Shown piece by piece: positions 49,327-60,758 of a DNA stretch of 64,000 nt (position 1 is its first letter; every line of letters starts with the position of its first letter). The position numbers and the translations under genes are program-made. The DNA is taken from NCBI GenBank assembly GCA_016858145.1, contig JAEHOE010000004.1, forward strand, positions 2,334,234 through 2,398,233, written 5' to 3'. Origin of the DNA: Edaphochlamys debaryana (Eukaryota; Chlorophyta; Chlorophyceae; Chlamydomonadales). Below the pieces are notes generated by a model. That model had not been told where the DNA came from. It saw only the letters and a program-made list of their open reading frames with translations, and did not search any database.

Positions 49327-50770
49327 GACGGTACCCGCCCTCAACTCGCGGCCTACCCGGACGACCGCGACCCTAAAAGTCGGCCATGTAGCTGATGGAC
49401 GACGACGTCCGCATGTGTCAGGGGCATTATAGCGGTTGGATTGTAGGGTAGCTTGCCGGTGGGCTCCGGATTATTCGGTGCAGCGGGGTTGGACGTTTTG
49501 GCATCAGGGGATAGCGCGATTAACGTCGCCAGGGGTTGCATCATCGAGGGGGCGCAAGGGCCCATTAGGTGCGTCTTTCACCACCCTGACCCTCTAGAAG
49601 CCTCCAGAGGGTGGGAATGAGTATTCTAAATTGCAGCCTCCAGTGCACAGTCTATGACAGATGGTGAGGCAGGGGTGGGGAGTCGAGGGTCTGCAGAGCT
49701 GCGGGACGCGCCATGAATCCACGCGTCGGAAGCGTGTGTTGTTGTGTTTGTCAAAGCCCAGGTCGAACGTCGCAGGCCCGCACTCAGGGATGAGCTGGCA
49801 TCCCCGTGGTGCCACCCACTACAGCGTGTCAGCGCACTTCGTGGTAGACATGGTCGCAGCCCAGGTCGCAACACGGCTGATACCGGGCTCTGGAGGGAGG
49901 GTTAATTAATCGGTCGCGATGATTGTGTGGCCAGGGATTCATAGCCGCCCCATCATTAGCGATGCTTTGGATGTGCCCATGTATGGCCTGAAAGGCTGCA
50001 ATGTTGTACTTCAACCACAGTCTATATCGCGTGAATTGTAACCGCGTTGTCTATCGTCGGCCCACAAGTGCCCCTCTAGGTTCATCGCTAGCAGCGCCGA
50101 GGTGTATCCATCGGGAATTCGTCGAGTGAAGGGTTCACAGCTGTGCCGAGTGAGCTTCCCCATCTGCGTTCTCGCAGTGCAGAGACTGAATGCCTGGAGA
50201 CGAACCGCAACTGAGCGAGCCATCCTCGCCCTCAACAACGGTGGTGCCAACTCGCTTACCGGAGTCAAGGGAGAGACTTCCCGTGAGACACAATGTGCAG
50301 ACGGGTACACCGCCCCGAGCCGGAGTTGTCACGTGTGTGACGGGCGTTGTGTTACCCGCACAGCCACGAGACCGTTATGGGTCGGTGCAGCAGTAGTGTC
50401 TCCCTTGAGTCTGTCAATGCAGAAGCGACTGCTGGATTTCAACTTGTGCTGGCCACGCACATGCACGCTTAGGGGTAACCCCTGGTCTGCTCTCCAACAG
50501 GGAATGGGGCAAGTCAACGCGACCCGGCTGTAATTACATAAGAGTTCATGAGAGCGTCCGTCGTGCAGAGGCTCACGATCACTGCGTGTGACAGCACCAA
50601 ATGCCAGTTCCGCCACGGGTTGGTGCGACCCCAGTTCGCGAGGGCACCCACAGCATGATGCCAAGGCCCCCCTGCAATCACTCCCTTGCAGCGAACAACG
50701 TTCCTCAGGGCGCGCACGAAGTCTACTTGCTCCCGAGTCGGGTTCAGCTGCGAACATGAGCTACCCTCAG
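49327..50770. other. No gene recognised
   Basis: Only short frames without domain content. The stretch has mixed GC content and may be host intergenic sequence or the non-coding 3' flank of the transposon. Confidence 0.45.
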
Positions 50771-51560
50771 CTACATAAGCACCCAAGGGCCCGGGCCTAC
50801 TGGCAGATACGGTCCGAGTTGGCCATTCCCCAGCACTGGCGCCCGCCCGACCGGAACGATTAAACCGTCCGATAGAATTGTGGAAACAACCTGTGCCGTG
50901 GAAGTCTCAGGGCAAAAAAAGCAGCTTGTTGGGTGCACGATCCGTACAGCCACTCTGCGGCCGTCTGCCAACAGCACGGCGACCTCGTACCAGACGTAAC
51001 ATCGCGACAACCGGTTACGGACATCACCCGCAGGATACATAGGCGGCCCACGCGCACACGTCATGATGTTGCGTGCCGCGTACTTGGCCAAGTCATATCC
51101 CGGCAGCAGAAGCAGAGCTGTGCCGTGAACATCAAACACCCCAATGCTCCACGGGTCCTGCGCTCCATGGTCGGGCCTATCGTCGGTGACGAGCAGAACG
51201 TTGATAGTATCTCCTGGTTCGGTGAACAGTGGATCGCAAGCGACAAAGATGCTCTGGACCACGGGTAGGACGGCGAGTCTCCTCGCACATGTCATTCCGC
51301 GTGGTCATTAGCTGCTGACAGATTATAGCAGATATCGGCCCGTATGTGATAATGTCATGCATACTGAAAGACAGCAGAGTCAGGTTCAGGTCGGCGACCG
51401 TCGTTGCCACCACAGCCACCGCCGTTACTTGGAGCGATATGATAAGCAGGTTATGTTTAAAAAGACGAGGAAGAGTGCAAATGAAAGTAGGCGCGGCCAT
51501 GAGTGCACTGTCCAAGAACGGTTCCTTCATTATGGCTGTCTGTAAACAACGACAGGGAGC
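50771..51560 (-). CDS. Uncertain ORF next to the Helitron
   Basis: A 174-codon frame ends at 50771: LAVLPVVQSIFVACDPLFTE, then SIGVFDVHGTALLLLPGYDL, WYEVAVLLADGRRVAVRIVH and FFCPETSTAQVVSTILSDGL. An upstream frame (51560-51300; FLDSALMAAPTFICTLPRLF, TYGPISAIICQQLMTTR) could be joined by a splice or a shift near 51300. Composition is protein-like and the strand matches the Helitron genes, so it may be part of that element or of an older host gene. I do not recognise it. Confidence 0.35.
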
Positions 51561-51800
51561 CCAGTCATATGTTAGAACCAAGGTAAGACGTCTAACCTGA
51601 GTGGTTTGCGCCAGACAAATCCGTTGGGTATGGACTTCGCGGGATGACTTCACGTCGCGCCGTCACGATCGGCGCGGCGAGCGACTGCACCGACATCGTG
51701 ATCGCCGTTGTACAGCTGCAATCGCTGATTGGACGCGGAAGGAGGTGTCTACCTGCAACCCATAGCCTGGCAAGCCTCGGAGCTCCGGAGTAGCTGGGCT

Positions 51801-51818
51801 TCCCCCACTCTGGGGGGA
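51801..51818. other. Short hairpin, possible Helitron 3' subterminal structure
   Basis: TCCCCCACTCTGGGGGGA can fold with a six-base stem and a three-base loop. It lies downstream of the helicase stop on the minus strand. No CTRR end was found at the right distance, so the link to the transposon end is weak. Confidence 0.2.
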
Positions 51819-52136
51819 TCGGGAATAGGGGCTGGGTGTCCTGGCCGCTGACGAGGTGAGCGTCGCAAGCGGTTAAAGTTGACAGGTGCACCTTGGCGCC
51901 GAGTACCAAGTACGCTATACACAGGCCGAGCTACGGTCTTCCAGTGCCGGGGCATGTGAGAGCGCGTATCACCGAGGGGCGCTTTGAGCGGACGACCGGG
52001 AGTGGCACCCTAGAAGCCGGCCGTCCTGACTTGCTAGCGCGTCGAATAGTTCTATCCCTGGAACTTGGGCGTGGGTGTTCATCGACGCTGTACGCGTTAC
52101 ATGCGACCATGCAGTTCCGTAGGAACATCACCACGC

Positions 52137-55100
52137 TTACCCATTTCTAGCATCAACCAACGCCTTTGCACGGCGGAAAAGGGCCGCCCTCTTCCTCCTC
52201 GTCGCTGCTGCAGACCGCTCCAACAACAGACGCTCGCAACGCAAATTCTCGGGAATTTTGGCAGCAGCGACGAATGCTGCTATCACTCGATTTCTTCCGT
52301 CCGTATCCCCCCTCCGCCACAGTGGCGCCAACAGACGGATGTGGTCCATTGAAGCGTATCGTGTGAGCAGTACATACAAACATGCCCGATCAATACCCCC
52401 CTGGGGTGGACGCAAATCAGCAATCCAACATTCATTTCCAAACGACGCTCCTTGCACAAAATAATCTGTCACGGCCAGTGCATCTGTCAAGGGAAGGTTC
52501 TTCCGATATGCTGAAACCATGACGGGTTCTCCGTTGTTCGCAACGCTCTTGATTCTACGTGAGTTTCTGGACATGATGGGAGTCACCGGGAACACAGTTG
52601 GGCCAAAGTCCCCGGGAACGTCCAGTCCCTTCATGATGTTCGTGTCCGCCTGTGCTACTACGGGCTCTACTAACACCGCTCTTGGCATGAACTTCAACCT
52701 CCACGCTTCCCCCTCACCAGTGTCTGGCTGTTCTGCAGGATCCAGGACGATCCCCACGGCGCGGACGAGGTTGTTGCGTGCAACTCCGGCATCAGCTTGC
52801 GCACTATCGGTCAGTAAGAACAGCCCTCCTTCAAAGTACCAAGTATCGCTGGTGAGGTTGTTGAAGTGTTTGTCGGCTTGGTCGAGGAAGTTGCTCTCCT
52901 GCACACGATTCAGAGGTGTCGCGATCCCCCGTCCGCGTCGTTCCTTCACACGGTGATGCGTTGCATTCCATACAATAAGTCGCTTCTTGGCATGTATCGC
53001 TGCTGCCTTCATGAGGGCGGTATTAATGAAATGGCATGGTTCGTTGCGTTGTAGGACAACCCGCGGGTTATGGGCCGACAGGCCCTGTAATTCCTCCGGG
53101 CTTGTTAGAGCACGCTCGTTGAGTTCGTCCACCAGCTTGGTCACCAACTGTTCGCGCTCTTTGCCGTAGTCCTTGCTGACGTTGTTGTCGGTGTTGTACT
53201 TGTCCGCCCACGTTGTCCCATTAAACAGGCCGGCGTAACGAACCAACCGGCGCCCAGCGTCGGTCTTGTCTTGTCGCTGTGGCTGGCTAAGCAAGAAGGT
53301 GTCCTCCACGGCCCGGTAAACCTCGAAGCCTCTGACCGTAGCGGTGCATACCTTTTGGTCTGCTTTCATCATTCGCTTCGGCGCCGTCGGCTTTGTTGCG
53401 TTCCCAGCTCCTTGTACAGCTGCACCCGTCGTGGGCTTCCCGGTGTGTGCCATCGCGACTGCAGCCGCGACGGCTTGGGCACGCTTTGCCGAAGGCTGGG
53501 CCTCTTCGGTGTCGCTGCCCGTCGCTTCTTCCACAGCCACAGCGGCGCCCGGAATGTTGACGTCGGGAGGCAACATTGTGCGTGGCGTGAAATTCGAATC
53601 CTGATGTACTCGGTCCGAAAACGCAAACACTGGACTGCCCATCGGCTGTACGTGCTGGTACACATCTCCAACCAATGCGAAAGGACGACCTTTAAATGCC
53701 ACCATACCTCGATCGGTGGGAGCGACGCGATCGTATGGGTCCAAGACCAGGTCGCACGCGATGTTGCAAGAGCCCATGTGTTGTAAGCTGTTGTACCCGA
53801 TCTCATCGATGAAGATCGCATGCTCGTCTATGTTGCGTTTAACCTGCCATGGGCAAGGGAATGCTTGTAAGCGGAAGCTTGATCGGCAAGCGGAAATGCA
53901 ACAAAGCGTGATTTTGTACGCCTTACCCGCTGGGCGTATCTGCCATTCTTCTGGAAGGTCCCGTTTGGTGGTCGCAAGCCAAACATATGATGTGTAGAGA
54001 ACGAGCGATGTTGCTTCGAAGAGAAGTTCAACGCTGCCGTCCACGCGAACGCGGAAGTAGCCACCCAATCTGAATCCCTGTGCTGGAAGCAATACCAAAT
54101 AAGGGCATGAATGAATTGAGATTTGCCGTACCCAGCGGCGCCCACCACCATCACCCGTGGTGGTCGATCGCGATCCGTCAACGTCTTTGCACGCATCTTG
54201 TTGAAATACTCCGCAAATAAGATGAACGGCTTGATCCACCGCCAGCGTGAACGTTTGGACGGTCTCGTCCACGGTCGGTGGTCTGTCAAGCAACACTAAC
54301 GGAGGGCGATGCCCAGGGGGCAAGACCGTGTCTGCCGAGCCATCGGGACGGGTAACCACGACGCACAAAGCCGTCCCATTGCACCGAAGGCGAAGCTTGC
54401 ATCCCGCAAATGCAGGATCCTCTGCCCCGAGCCAGCCCTCATCTGCAGTGAGGCGATCGAACTTTTTAAGTCGGAGCGCTGCTTTAGCGATCGCCGTGGT
54501 TACCACTCCCGTGCCGGAGATCGTGTTCTTGGAGGGCTGAATCTCGCGCGTTGGATCCAGCAGTGGTTGCGGTGCAGCCATGGCAGCCTCGATCGCGTAA
54601 TGGCCCGAAGCAAAATTCAGGTCATAACGGATGTCGAGGTCACGCTGGCTCAGATCGGCCTGGCTGACTCTGACTGACGATCGATCATCCACTCCAGGAC
54701 GTTCTCCTACGTAAGCAGCGGCCTCGTCCTCTCCAATCCCTGGATCGACCTCGTCGCCCTCCACATAAGACGGACCGTCGTCGTTGTCTGAAGAATCCGA
54801 CCACTGACCCATGCGACGTTGCTTCCGACGAAGACGATTACGTTCCTCTCGCCCAGCAAGGCGCAGATCGTGCTCGCGTTGCAGCCCATCCAGACTTTCA
54901 ATGCAGGCGCGGTAGTCGAGGTCCGGCACCGGAGGCGTATTTGGAGCAGTGGAGGTATCGATGGACTTCACTTTCGAAATGAGGGGCAGTTCCTCGTTCC
55001 GCCAACGTTGGAACACGTCCCCCCATGACTCGCCTCTCCTCCTTGGTGGGGCCACGTCGAAAGTGTACGCCCGAAACATGCTCAGCACGAAGGAGTAATA

Positions 55101-55859
55101 CTCGTCTGCAGCTGAGCCGGTGTCCTCCCCAGGAGGAGGTCGAGGAGGGACGTTGCCATAGAACTTAACGTACGCGGGTCTTGGTCGCTTACGCAGGGCG
55201 TGCGTGGAGTAGAGTGGGTGCGTCGGTGCAAATGGAACCCAGGTGAAGTAGGGGACGTCGGCAGGGATCTCTCCTTCAACCCGGTTAGACAAATGTGCAC
55301 GCCGTACTTTCTCGTCGGGAAGAGAAGTGGCTGTTTTCCCCTTGGGGATCCTGACGACCTTGTACAGCATTGCGACGACATAGGGGCTCATCGAGAGCGC
55401 GTGAAGTTCACGACCTCTGTGCGTGTAGTGTGTCACCTCAGTAACAACTTGCACAGGCGGCGGGCTGTAATCTGCGTTATCCCCAATAACCAAGAGGGTG
55501 TCTGCCAGCCCCTCACTCGCGTCCGAGATGTTAGCAGCAGCTCTGAAGGAGTATGCTTCACTGGCGATCCCGCAATTGTCGAACGTGGAATAAAACGTCG
55601 CATTGCCGTCGAGAAGCAAAGACGCCATCGTAAGACCAACCGTGCAGCTTGCTGTGATCCGGTTGACAGCAGCCATGAGGTTGCCCACTGCCCGACGAGA
55701 CACGACGCCCAACCCAGAACAGCTGGCTTGTTCCGCCTTGCGTCCAGCTGGCGACGTCAGGAAGGCGTTAGTGATGCCCACCGCCTTGGTAAGCTGAACT
55801 GCTTGACTCGATCGCACCGATTTCCCAATATACTTGCATGCGTAGTACGACCGCTGCAT
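52137..55859 (-). CDS. Helitron Rep C-terminus and PIF1-type helicase
   Basis: The frame of 1240 codons opens with QRSYYACKYIGKS, the Rep motif 3 (Y-x-x-K-Y) with the two tyrosines that cut and join DNA. The region to about residue 500 is the linker typical of Helitron proteins (LMAAVNRITASCTVGLTMAS; PYVVAMLYKVVRIPKGKTAT). Helicase motifs: Walker A VMVVGAAGYGKSQFIHAL (54121-54160), read in a neighbouring frame; motif II HAIFIDEIGYNSL (53800-53830); Q-type FALVGDVYQHVQPMG (53640-53685); motifs V/VI LTDALAVTDYFVQGASF and LYVLLTRYASMDHIRLL (52340-52470). The return from the Walker A frame is explained by an intron at 53844-53926 (GTAAGG...GCAG). The entry into it near 54235 looks like an indel. 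The DNA helicase unwinds the donor strand during rolling-circle transposition. The C-terminus is complete. Confidence 0.8.
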   Translation of the reverse strand: MQRSYYACKYIGKSVRSSQAVQLTKAVGITNAFLTSPAGRKAEQASCSGLGVVSRRAVGNLMAAVNRITASCTVGLTMASLLLDGNATFYSTFDNCGIASEAYSFRAAANISDASEGLADTLLVIGDNADYSPPPVQVVTEVTHYTHRGRELHALSMSPYVVAMLYKVVRIPKGKTATSLPDEKVRRAHLSNRVEGEIPADVPYFTWVPFAPTHPLYSTHALRKRPRPAYVKFYGNVPPRPPPGEDTGSAADEYYSFVLSMFRAYTFDVAPPRRRGESWGDVFQRWRNEELPLISKVKSIDTSTAPNTPPVPDLDYRACIESLDGLQREHDLRLAGREERNRLRRKQRRMGQWSDSSDNDDGPSYVEGDEVDPGIGEDEAAAYVGERPGVDDRSSVRVSQADLSQRDLDIRYDLNFASGHYAIEAAMAAPQPLLDPTREIQPSKNTISGTGVVTTAIAKAALRLKKFDRLTADEGWLGAEDPAFAGCKLRLRCNGTALCVVVTRPDGSADTVLPPGHRPPLVLLDRPPTVDETVQTFTLAVDQAVHLICGVFQQDACKDVDGSRSTTTGDGGGRRWVRQISIHSCPYLVLLPAQGFRLGGYFRVRVDGSVELLFEATSLVLYTSYVWLATTKRDLPEEWQIRPAGKAYKITLCCISACRSSFRLQAFPCPWQVKRNIDEHAIFIDEIGYNSLQHMGSCNIACDLVLDPYDRVAPTDRGMVAFKGRPFALVGDVYQHVQPMGSPVFAFSDRVHQDSNFTPRTMLPPDVNIPGAAVAVEEATGSDTEEAQPSAKRAQAVAAAVAMAHTGKPTTGAAVQGAGNATKPTAPKRMMKADQKVCTATVRGFEVYRAVEDTFLLSQPQRQDKTDAGRRLVRYAGLFNGTTWADKYNTDNNVSKDYGKEREQLVTKLVDELNERALTSPEELQGLSAHNPRVVLQRNEPCHFINTALMKAAAIHAKKRLIVWNATHHRVKERRGRGIATPLNRVQESNFLDQADKHFNNLTSDTWYFEGGLFLLTDSAQADAGVARNNLVRAVGIVLDPAEQPDTGEGEAWRLKFMPRAVLVEPVVAQADTNIMKGLDVPGDFGPTVFPVTPIMSRNSRRIKSVANNGEPVMVSAYRKNLPLTDALAVTDYFVQGASFGNECWIADLRPPQGGIDRACLYVLLTRYASMDHIRLLAPLWRRGDTDGRNRVIAAFVAAAKIPENLRCERLLLERSAAATRRKRAALFRRAKALVDARNG
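53844..53926 (-). other. Intron in the Helitron helicase
   Basis: An 83-bp minus-strand segment begins GTAAGG and ends CATGGCAG. Removing it joins the Walker A exon (GRYAQR) to VKRNIDEHAIFIDEIG in one frame. Confidence 0.65.
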
Positions 55860-55862
55860 CGC

Positions 55863-57321
55863 TCAAAACTCTGGGCACTGCAAGACTGGAAACACAATAT
55901 CCGGGTCCTGTTCCCCTTCAGGCTTCATCAACTCGGCGTCCACCTCTGCCGTCAAGTCGCGGTCCACCTCGACAGGGAGGTTGAAATGATTATTAGCCCC
56001 GAAGGCCATGGAGGTGGCTGGGTTCTGAGAAACCAGGTTCGGACCATACCGAGGTAACGCGAAGGCTCCGTGCCGCCCAAACCACTGCATAGAACGTCGT
56101 AACACTCAAGGATATACCATGCTGCAGTCTCCATCGACCATTGTGCAGCCATGCCGATCACATAGCCCCTTGACGTGCTTGCCGTGACGACACGATGAAT
56201 ACACCACGGCTGCTAGATGTGCAGCACACCTCTTGTGGATTACCCGCTTCCCGGCCAGTACCGATACACGGGGCGGCAATGTTGCAACCTTGCGGAATTT
56301 GAATGAGGCCGGAGGGCGCTCTTTGTCCACAGGTGGAGGACGCAAGGGCTCTACCGGACCACCTTCTTCACCCAGAAGGTGCAGGTCGAGACCATCCGCA
56401 GGGTCCACGTAACGCATCTCTGGGCCGGCCTGAAGGTCGTCATAGGGATCTGGTAGCCACATGCAACACAACGAATGGGCCAAAGATAACGCACGGCAGT
56501 TGGGACCCTCGAACAACGCCTGTAGACGTTCTGGAGATAGGGCCGCGACGTGCGCTGCACCATGGAGATGTAAGGCCATTCGTCCACTTTGTTCCACTTT
56601 CACGAAGACGTGGAATACCACACCACAGAAGCAGCTGTCTGGACCATTCTGCTTCTTCGATCCACGCTCAAATCCGAATAATTCTTTCAACATCGCGTCT
56701 CGAACTGCCAATAGTAGTCTCATGCACGAGTGGGGGTTCTCGCGCATGCGACGCCATTTCTTCACGAATCTTTTCAGACGAAGTGGGACCACCGTCAATC
56801 CCAGTCTCCACAACCTCGCCAGCCGCAGTCATGACAGCGGCGCTGTGAAGGTCGGCGGGATTGACGTTGAATATGAATGATGGTAATCCAACCACTGCGT
56901 TGACGGCTGCCATAGACCCCTGAGCGCCCTGGTAGTAGGCATCCGTCATGTCCAGGCGTTGTGATGTCCGCGTCATAGTTCGGACCAAACTTCGCACTAG
57001 AGGCGAGTTGGCGTTCAGCAGTTCACGGCGTCGTGTGTCATGGTAGGGTAATGCCAAGACTTCAGCCATAGATCGCACGACGTCGCGCGGAATATGCCCC
57101 ACAGCTTCGACGTCGGCGACGCTTGATTTGGCAGTAATAGATGAATGTAGACGCGACCCTTCAAGACGAAGAATATCAATCATCCTGGCTACGAGGAGCG
57201 GATTGCCGTTATGCTGACGACGAGGGACCCGCCGAATCAAATGACGAAAGAATTGTGCCAGAGACATTCCCGCTGGGCGATGGATGCCATAAGGGAACGA
57301 CGTGGGGGAAACAGTGACCAA
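55863..57321 (-). CDS. Helitron Rep (HUH) N-terminal part
   Basis: A series of frames encodes the Helitron N-terminal domain: MSLAQFFRHLIRRVPRRQHN, VGLPSFIFNVNPADLHSAAV (56832-56886, the LFLTINPAD-type Rep motif 1), then LRLKRFVKKWRRMRENPH, a CFCGVVFHVFVKVEQSGRMA segment and ALHLHGAAHV (56557-56580), the HUH motif that holds the metal ion. Further on comes PRYGPNLVSQNPATSMAFGA with NNHFNLPVEVDRD, the NPxxxxAxxxNxD segment that normally leads to the YxxKY tyrosines of the next frame. Frame changes near 56810 and 56106 may be short introns or indels. Rep nicks one strand at the transposon end and stays bound to it. Confidence 0.75.
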
Positions 57322-57368
57322 GGTGACCGTTGTCCCGAAAGTCCAGAACCTGCAAATGCCACCAGCTG

Positions 57369-58275
57369 TTAGATAGCCCGGAAGGAAAGAAGCAAGTTCC
57401 CTAAACAGCTCACCTTCGCCCCAGGACCTCCAGAGGCCAATACTAACGTCCGAGAGTTGTTGAGCTCCTGTTGTACCGTGGCAGCATTGCGGACAGTGTT
57501 GTGGTCCGAGGGAGAGGGTTTGGGAGACTGTTCCGCAACTATGATCTCCAACTCGGTCAACCCTTGGTCGTCGTTGTCGGAGTTGGTCCGAAATTGAGGA
57601 GGCACGTGCCCGTCACTCAGGGAAAAGAATGGTAACGGTTCCTCAGCGACCACATCGGCACCATCACGGACAGGCGTTGGGCCAGATCGATCACGTAGTA
57701 ATACATTCCTAAGTAGGTCACTGATAGCGACGTCCGACGTTGCGATTGCATCTTGCAGCAACGCTCGAGGTACTGTCCCGCTCGGATGGCGGTTCTTCCA
57801 AAATGAGATTGCATCCTCGTCCCACATCACCTCGTTGTCACATTTCTGGAGGAACGTCGTCCATGCCAACACAGCTCGTGGTTCGACGGAGTACGCTTTC
57901 GCCCCATTCAGGTACTTGAACACTTCAGCCGCCGACCGTACAGCGGGGATACACAGCAGCGAAATGTTGGAAGCCAAGGACTCGGGGTGTCGCGGAATCG
58001 ACTCCACCAATTGGTGAAACGGAGGGTTGGCGACTGCAATTCCGTGACTTGTGATCTTCAAAGGGGCCGCGTCCGTCGGATACCCATGATCATCATCGCG
58101 ATCTGCAGGCAGAAGAAACTGGCTGCACCTTTCCACGCCCGAACAGCTGCTGCTCCATAAAACTCAGTTTTGGGAGGTCGTCTGGAACGTCTCCACCATC
58201 CATGCGTGCCAATGAGCCTTGTGGGATCCGGACAGTGGGGATTGGAGTTCCTGAAGACACAAGAGGGGATTCCAA
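57369..58275 (-). CDS. DUF6570-like region of the Helitron protein
   Basis: Two overlapping pieces: PDDLPKLSFMEQQLFGRGKV (58275-58093 frame) and, from 58136, ERCSQFLLPADRDDDHGYPT, HGIAVANPPFHQLVESIPRH, PESLASNISLLCIPAVRS and AKAYSVEPRAVLAWTTFLQK with CDNEVMWDEDAI. The LSFxExxL...HG.xxxNPPFxxLxxSIPRxPESL...RAxLxWL order is that of the DUF6570 domain found before the Rep domain in many Helitron polyproteins. An acidic, Ser/Asn-rich linker closes the segment (TNSDNDDQGLTELEIIVAEQ). A splice near 57400-57330 probably leads to the Rep exon. Confidence 0.65.
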
Positions 58276-58300
58276 TTAACAGCAGGTTGGCATCAGTGCG

Positions 58301-59483
58301 TTACGTCCACCACTCACCGTCTGGTTTCCGACGCTGGGACCCCTCTTTTGGGACGTGCTGCAGAGCGGCAGCGCATACGTCGCAAACAACCACCTCCAAG
58401 GACCCATCGTCAGCAAGAACCGCCGTTGCGTTGGCACCCGACGTTTCCACACGCATGCAGAAGGCAGCGACCGTCGTCGAGACGCCGCCGATCACATCAA
58501 CTGTAGGCCTGCGATCGACCCGTACTGGGTAGGTCTCTGGGGTCGCTGTCCGCATCGCCTGCGGCATGCAAACGTCACAAAGAGTTATGCCTTGTGGACT
58601 GAGCGTAATAGCACGTCCGCGTCTAACTGCTCACAACCTACCTCCACCCGTACAAGTCGTTTGTTGTTGCCCACCTAGGCCGGGCACGTCTCGCGCAGCA
58701 ACCGACGGGATATCACCTGTACAGCCAGACGACGTCGTGAATGGTCACAAGTGGAATTGCCCGACAGACTGACTCACCATGGCCCATGAAGACGTCGGCA
58801 TCGATATCCCGATAAGCGACCGGCCGGTCGCATCCTATCTCTCCATCAATAGCGCTCATGGAGGCGGGTCCATAGGCTCCTCCCCCGACACATGGAATGG
58901 TTGTATTGTCGGGCAGGACTTGGTCTGCCGGAGGAAGACCTTGAGGCGGCTGTGAGCGCCCCTTCCGCTGTTTGGGAGGCGTTGGTATCCCATTGGCCGA
59001 ACACGTGAGGGCGGGTCGGGATGTAAGGGAGGTCGCCAGTGCACCACGTGAGCCGGCCGACGCACAAGTGCGTCAGGCTGGACATCGGCACGTAGATATT
59101 CAAACTCCGCTGCCATAGATTGCCATGAAAGCAGCTTGCTCTCTTTGGTAGACACCATCTCGCTGCACACTGCGCATACTCTGCTTGGCATGACCCCCCC
59201 CGACAAACAGTTCCATTCGTTCGGCTAGAGCGATTTGATCCGCCAGCAACGCGGCCGGGACATGAGCTCCCGCAGGTAGTTCCTGCTGACGTGAAGGGAA
59301 ATCTGGAGGGAACGACTTCATGGACGACGCTCCTGCCAGGGCGTCGACCCTGCTGGATGCATCGCAATGTTTCCACATGCAGGCACCAAGGACGGCGAAG
59401 TGGGAAAAGTCCGGCTCTTTACTCGGAGCGGTGCCCTCGTCATCGGCTTCTGATCCAGTGCACTCGACCTGAATTTGAAACAT
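58301..59483 (-). CDS. Cys-rich N-terminal part of the Helitron protein
   Basis: Pieces in more than one frame contain Cys pairs: SRVCAVCSEMVSTKESKLLS with WQSMAAEFEYLRADV (59206 frame) and EVVVCDVCAAALQHVPKEG (58355-58400). The CxxC spacing and position upstream of the DUF6570-like part match the zinc-binding N-terminus of Helitron proteins. The 59483-59100 frame (CTGSEADDEGTAPSKEPDFS; ALLADQIALAERMELFVGGG) is probably upstream coding sequence. The exact exon map could not be fixed. Confidence 0.5.
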
Positions 59484-59557
59484 GTGGTGAGGACATCTTC
59501 AAACGGCCCAGAAACTAGTCGTGCGTCGACAGTTCACTGACCTCCTGAATCATCTTC

Positions 59558-60732
59558 TCACGCTGCCGGTACGCCCTCGAATACTCGCGAACACGGGCGC
59601 TCCACAGCAGCTCCGCTTCTCACGGGCTTCCGCTCGCTCCTTGCGTGCTGATGAAGCGACAGCATCTCGTCGTCGGTTGGCGACAGGCTGATCCTACAAG
59701 GCAGGCGGGTGGCACGTTGACGCCAATATAGGATGGATAGCAAACCTGATCCGGCAAACATCGCCACTTACCCAGTAGGGCTTTGAACGTTCCCTCCAAC
59801 AGACACGCAAAAGCTCTAGCGCCTACACGGGGGTTCGTGACAGTTACAACAGTACGTAGCAACGTCTAACGCAAGTCACTTACCACGCCAATGTCAACTG
59901 GTGCCATCTCAACGGCCGAAGCCCGCCACAAACACCCCGTTGTTAGCTCGCGCTGGGCTCGGCATCAATTCTGGACAGCGCAACAGGAAGCACGATCTTC
60001 TCAAGTAAAGGCGGTGTGGCCGTCACAGTGACTGTGTAGGCAACAGAACACTTGCAAAACCGTCTGCCAAATCGGCGGACACGTAGACATACCTTCTACA
60101 CCTTCCAGTCGACCATAAGCCTCCTTTAGTCGGATGTAATATTAGCAGCCAGGCTGCCATGACGGCTCGCTGAAACCCGACCATGCACCAAATAGAACAT
60201 TCGACGACGGCCCTTCAAACGCTCAGCTCGGTGAGCTATGATCTTGTCCACTGCCCAGAACGCGCCTCAGTAACACCGCTATTGGGGCCGGTGGGGGGGC
60301 TGACATTGTCGGTTGTCGCCTTCACCTGAAGCAAATGAAACCCCGTTACAGGCAACATACTCACAACCGTTCACAACACCTTGGCTTCTGCCCAATGCGC
60401 GCGAGAACTTCGCGGGTAAATCCGATCGCAAACGCTCCAGTCTGAGGGGCCGAACAACTTCACGACACCACAATAAGAAGCGCCAGAGTCGTTGAGAGTT
60501 GTGACCGAAAGAGCTGTAGAGCCATCTGGGCACGCCTCGCCCACGTTGCGGCCAACGTCTGGCAGTCGTCGGCCGTATGCTTGGGCACAGTTGCTGTATG
60601 ACGCTGAAGCTGCACGACAAATGTATCGCCCACCAATTTGCGTATCTGGTCCATCAACCCTGAAGCACACGGCGAACTGTTAAATAAATGTACGGACAAG
60701 AACGAACAATTCAAGTACGGCCTCGCACTCAC
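59558..60732 (-). CDS. Fragmentary Helitron coding region
   Basis: Only short pieces read well: DQIRKLVGDTFVVQLQRHTA with TVPKHTADDCQTLAATWARR (60660-60520) and basic, Arg/Glu-rich stretches near 59.6 kb. Other parts are closed in all frames, so introns or decay are likely. No separate domain is recognised. Confidence 0.35.
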
Positions 60733-60758
60733 CCACGATAGCTTTCTTTAGTCTGAGA

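Noticed and set aside
55200..56057. A 285-codon plus-strand frame
   Set aside because: It is antisense to the Helitron Rep/helicase gene, whose YxxKY and helicase motifs decide the strand.
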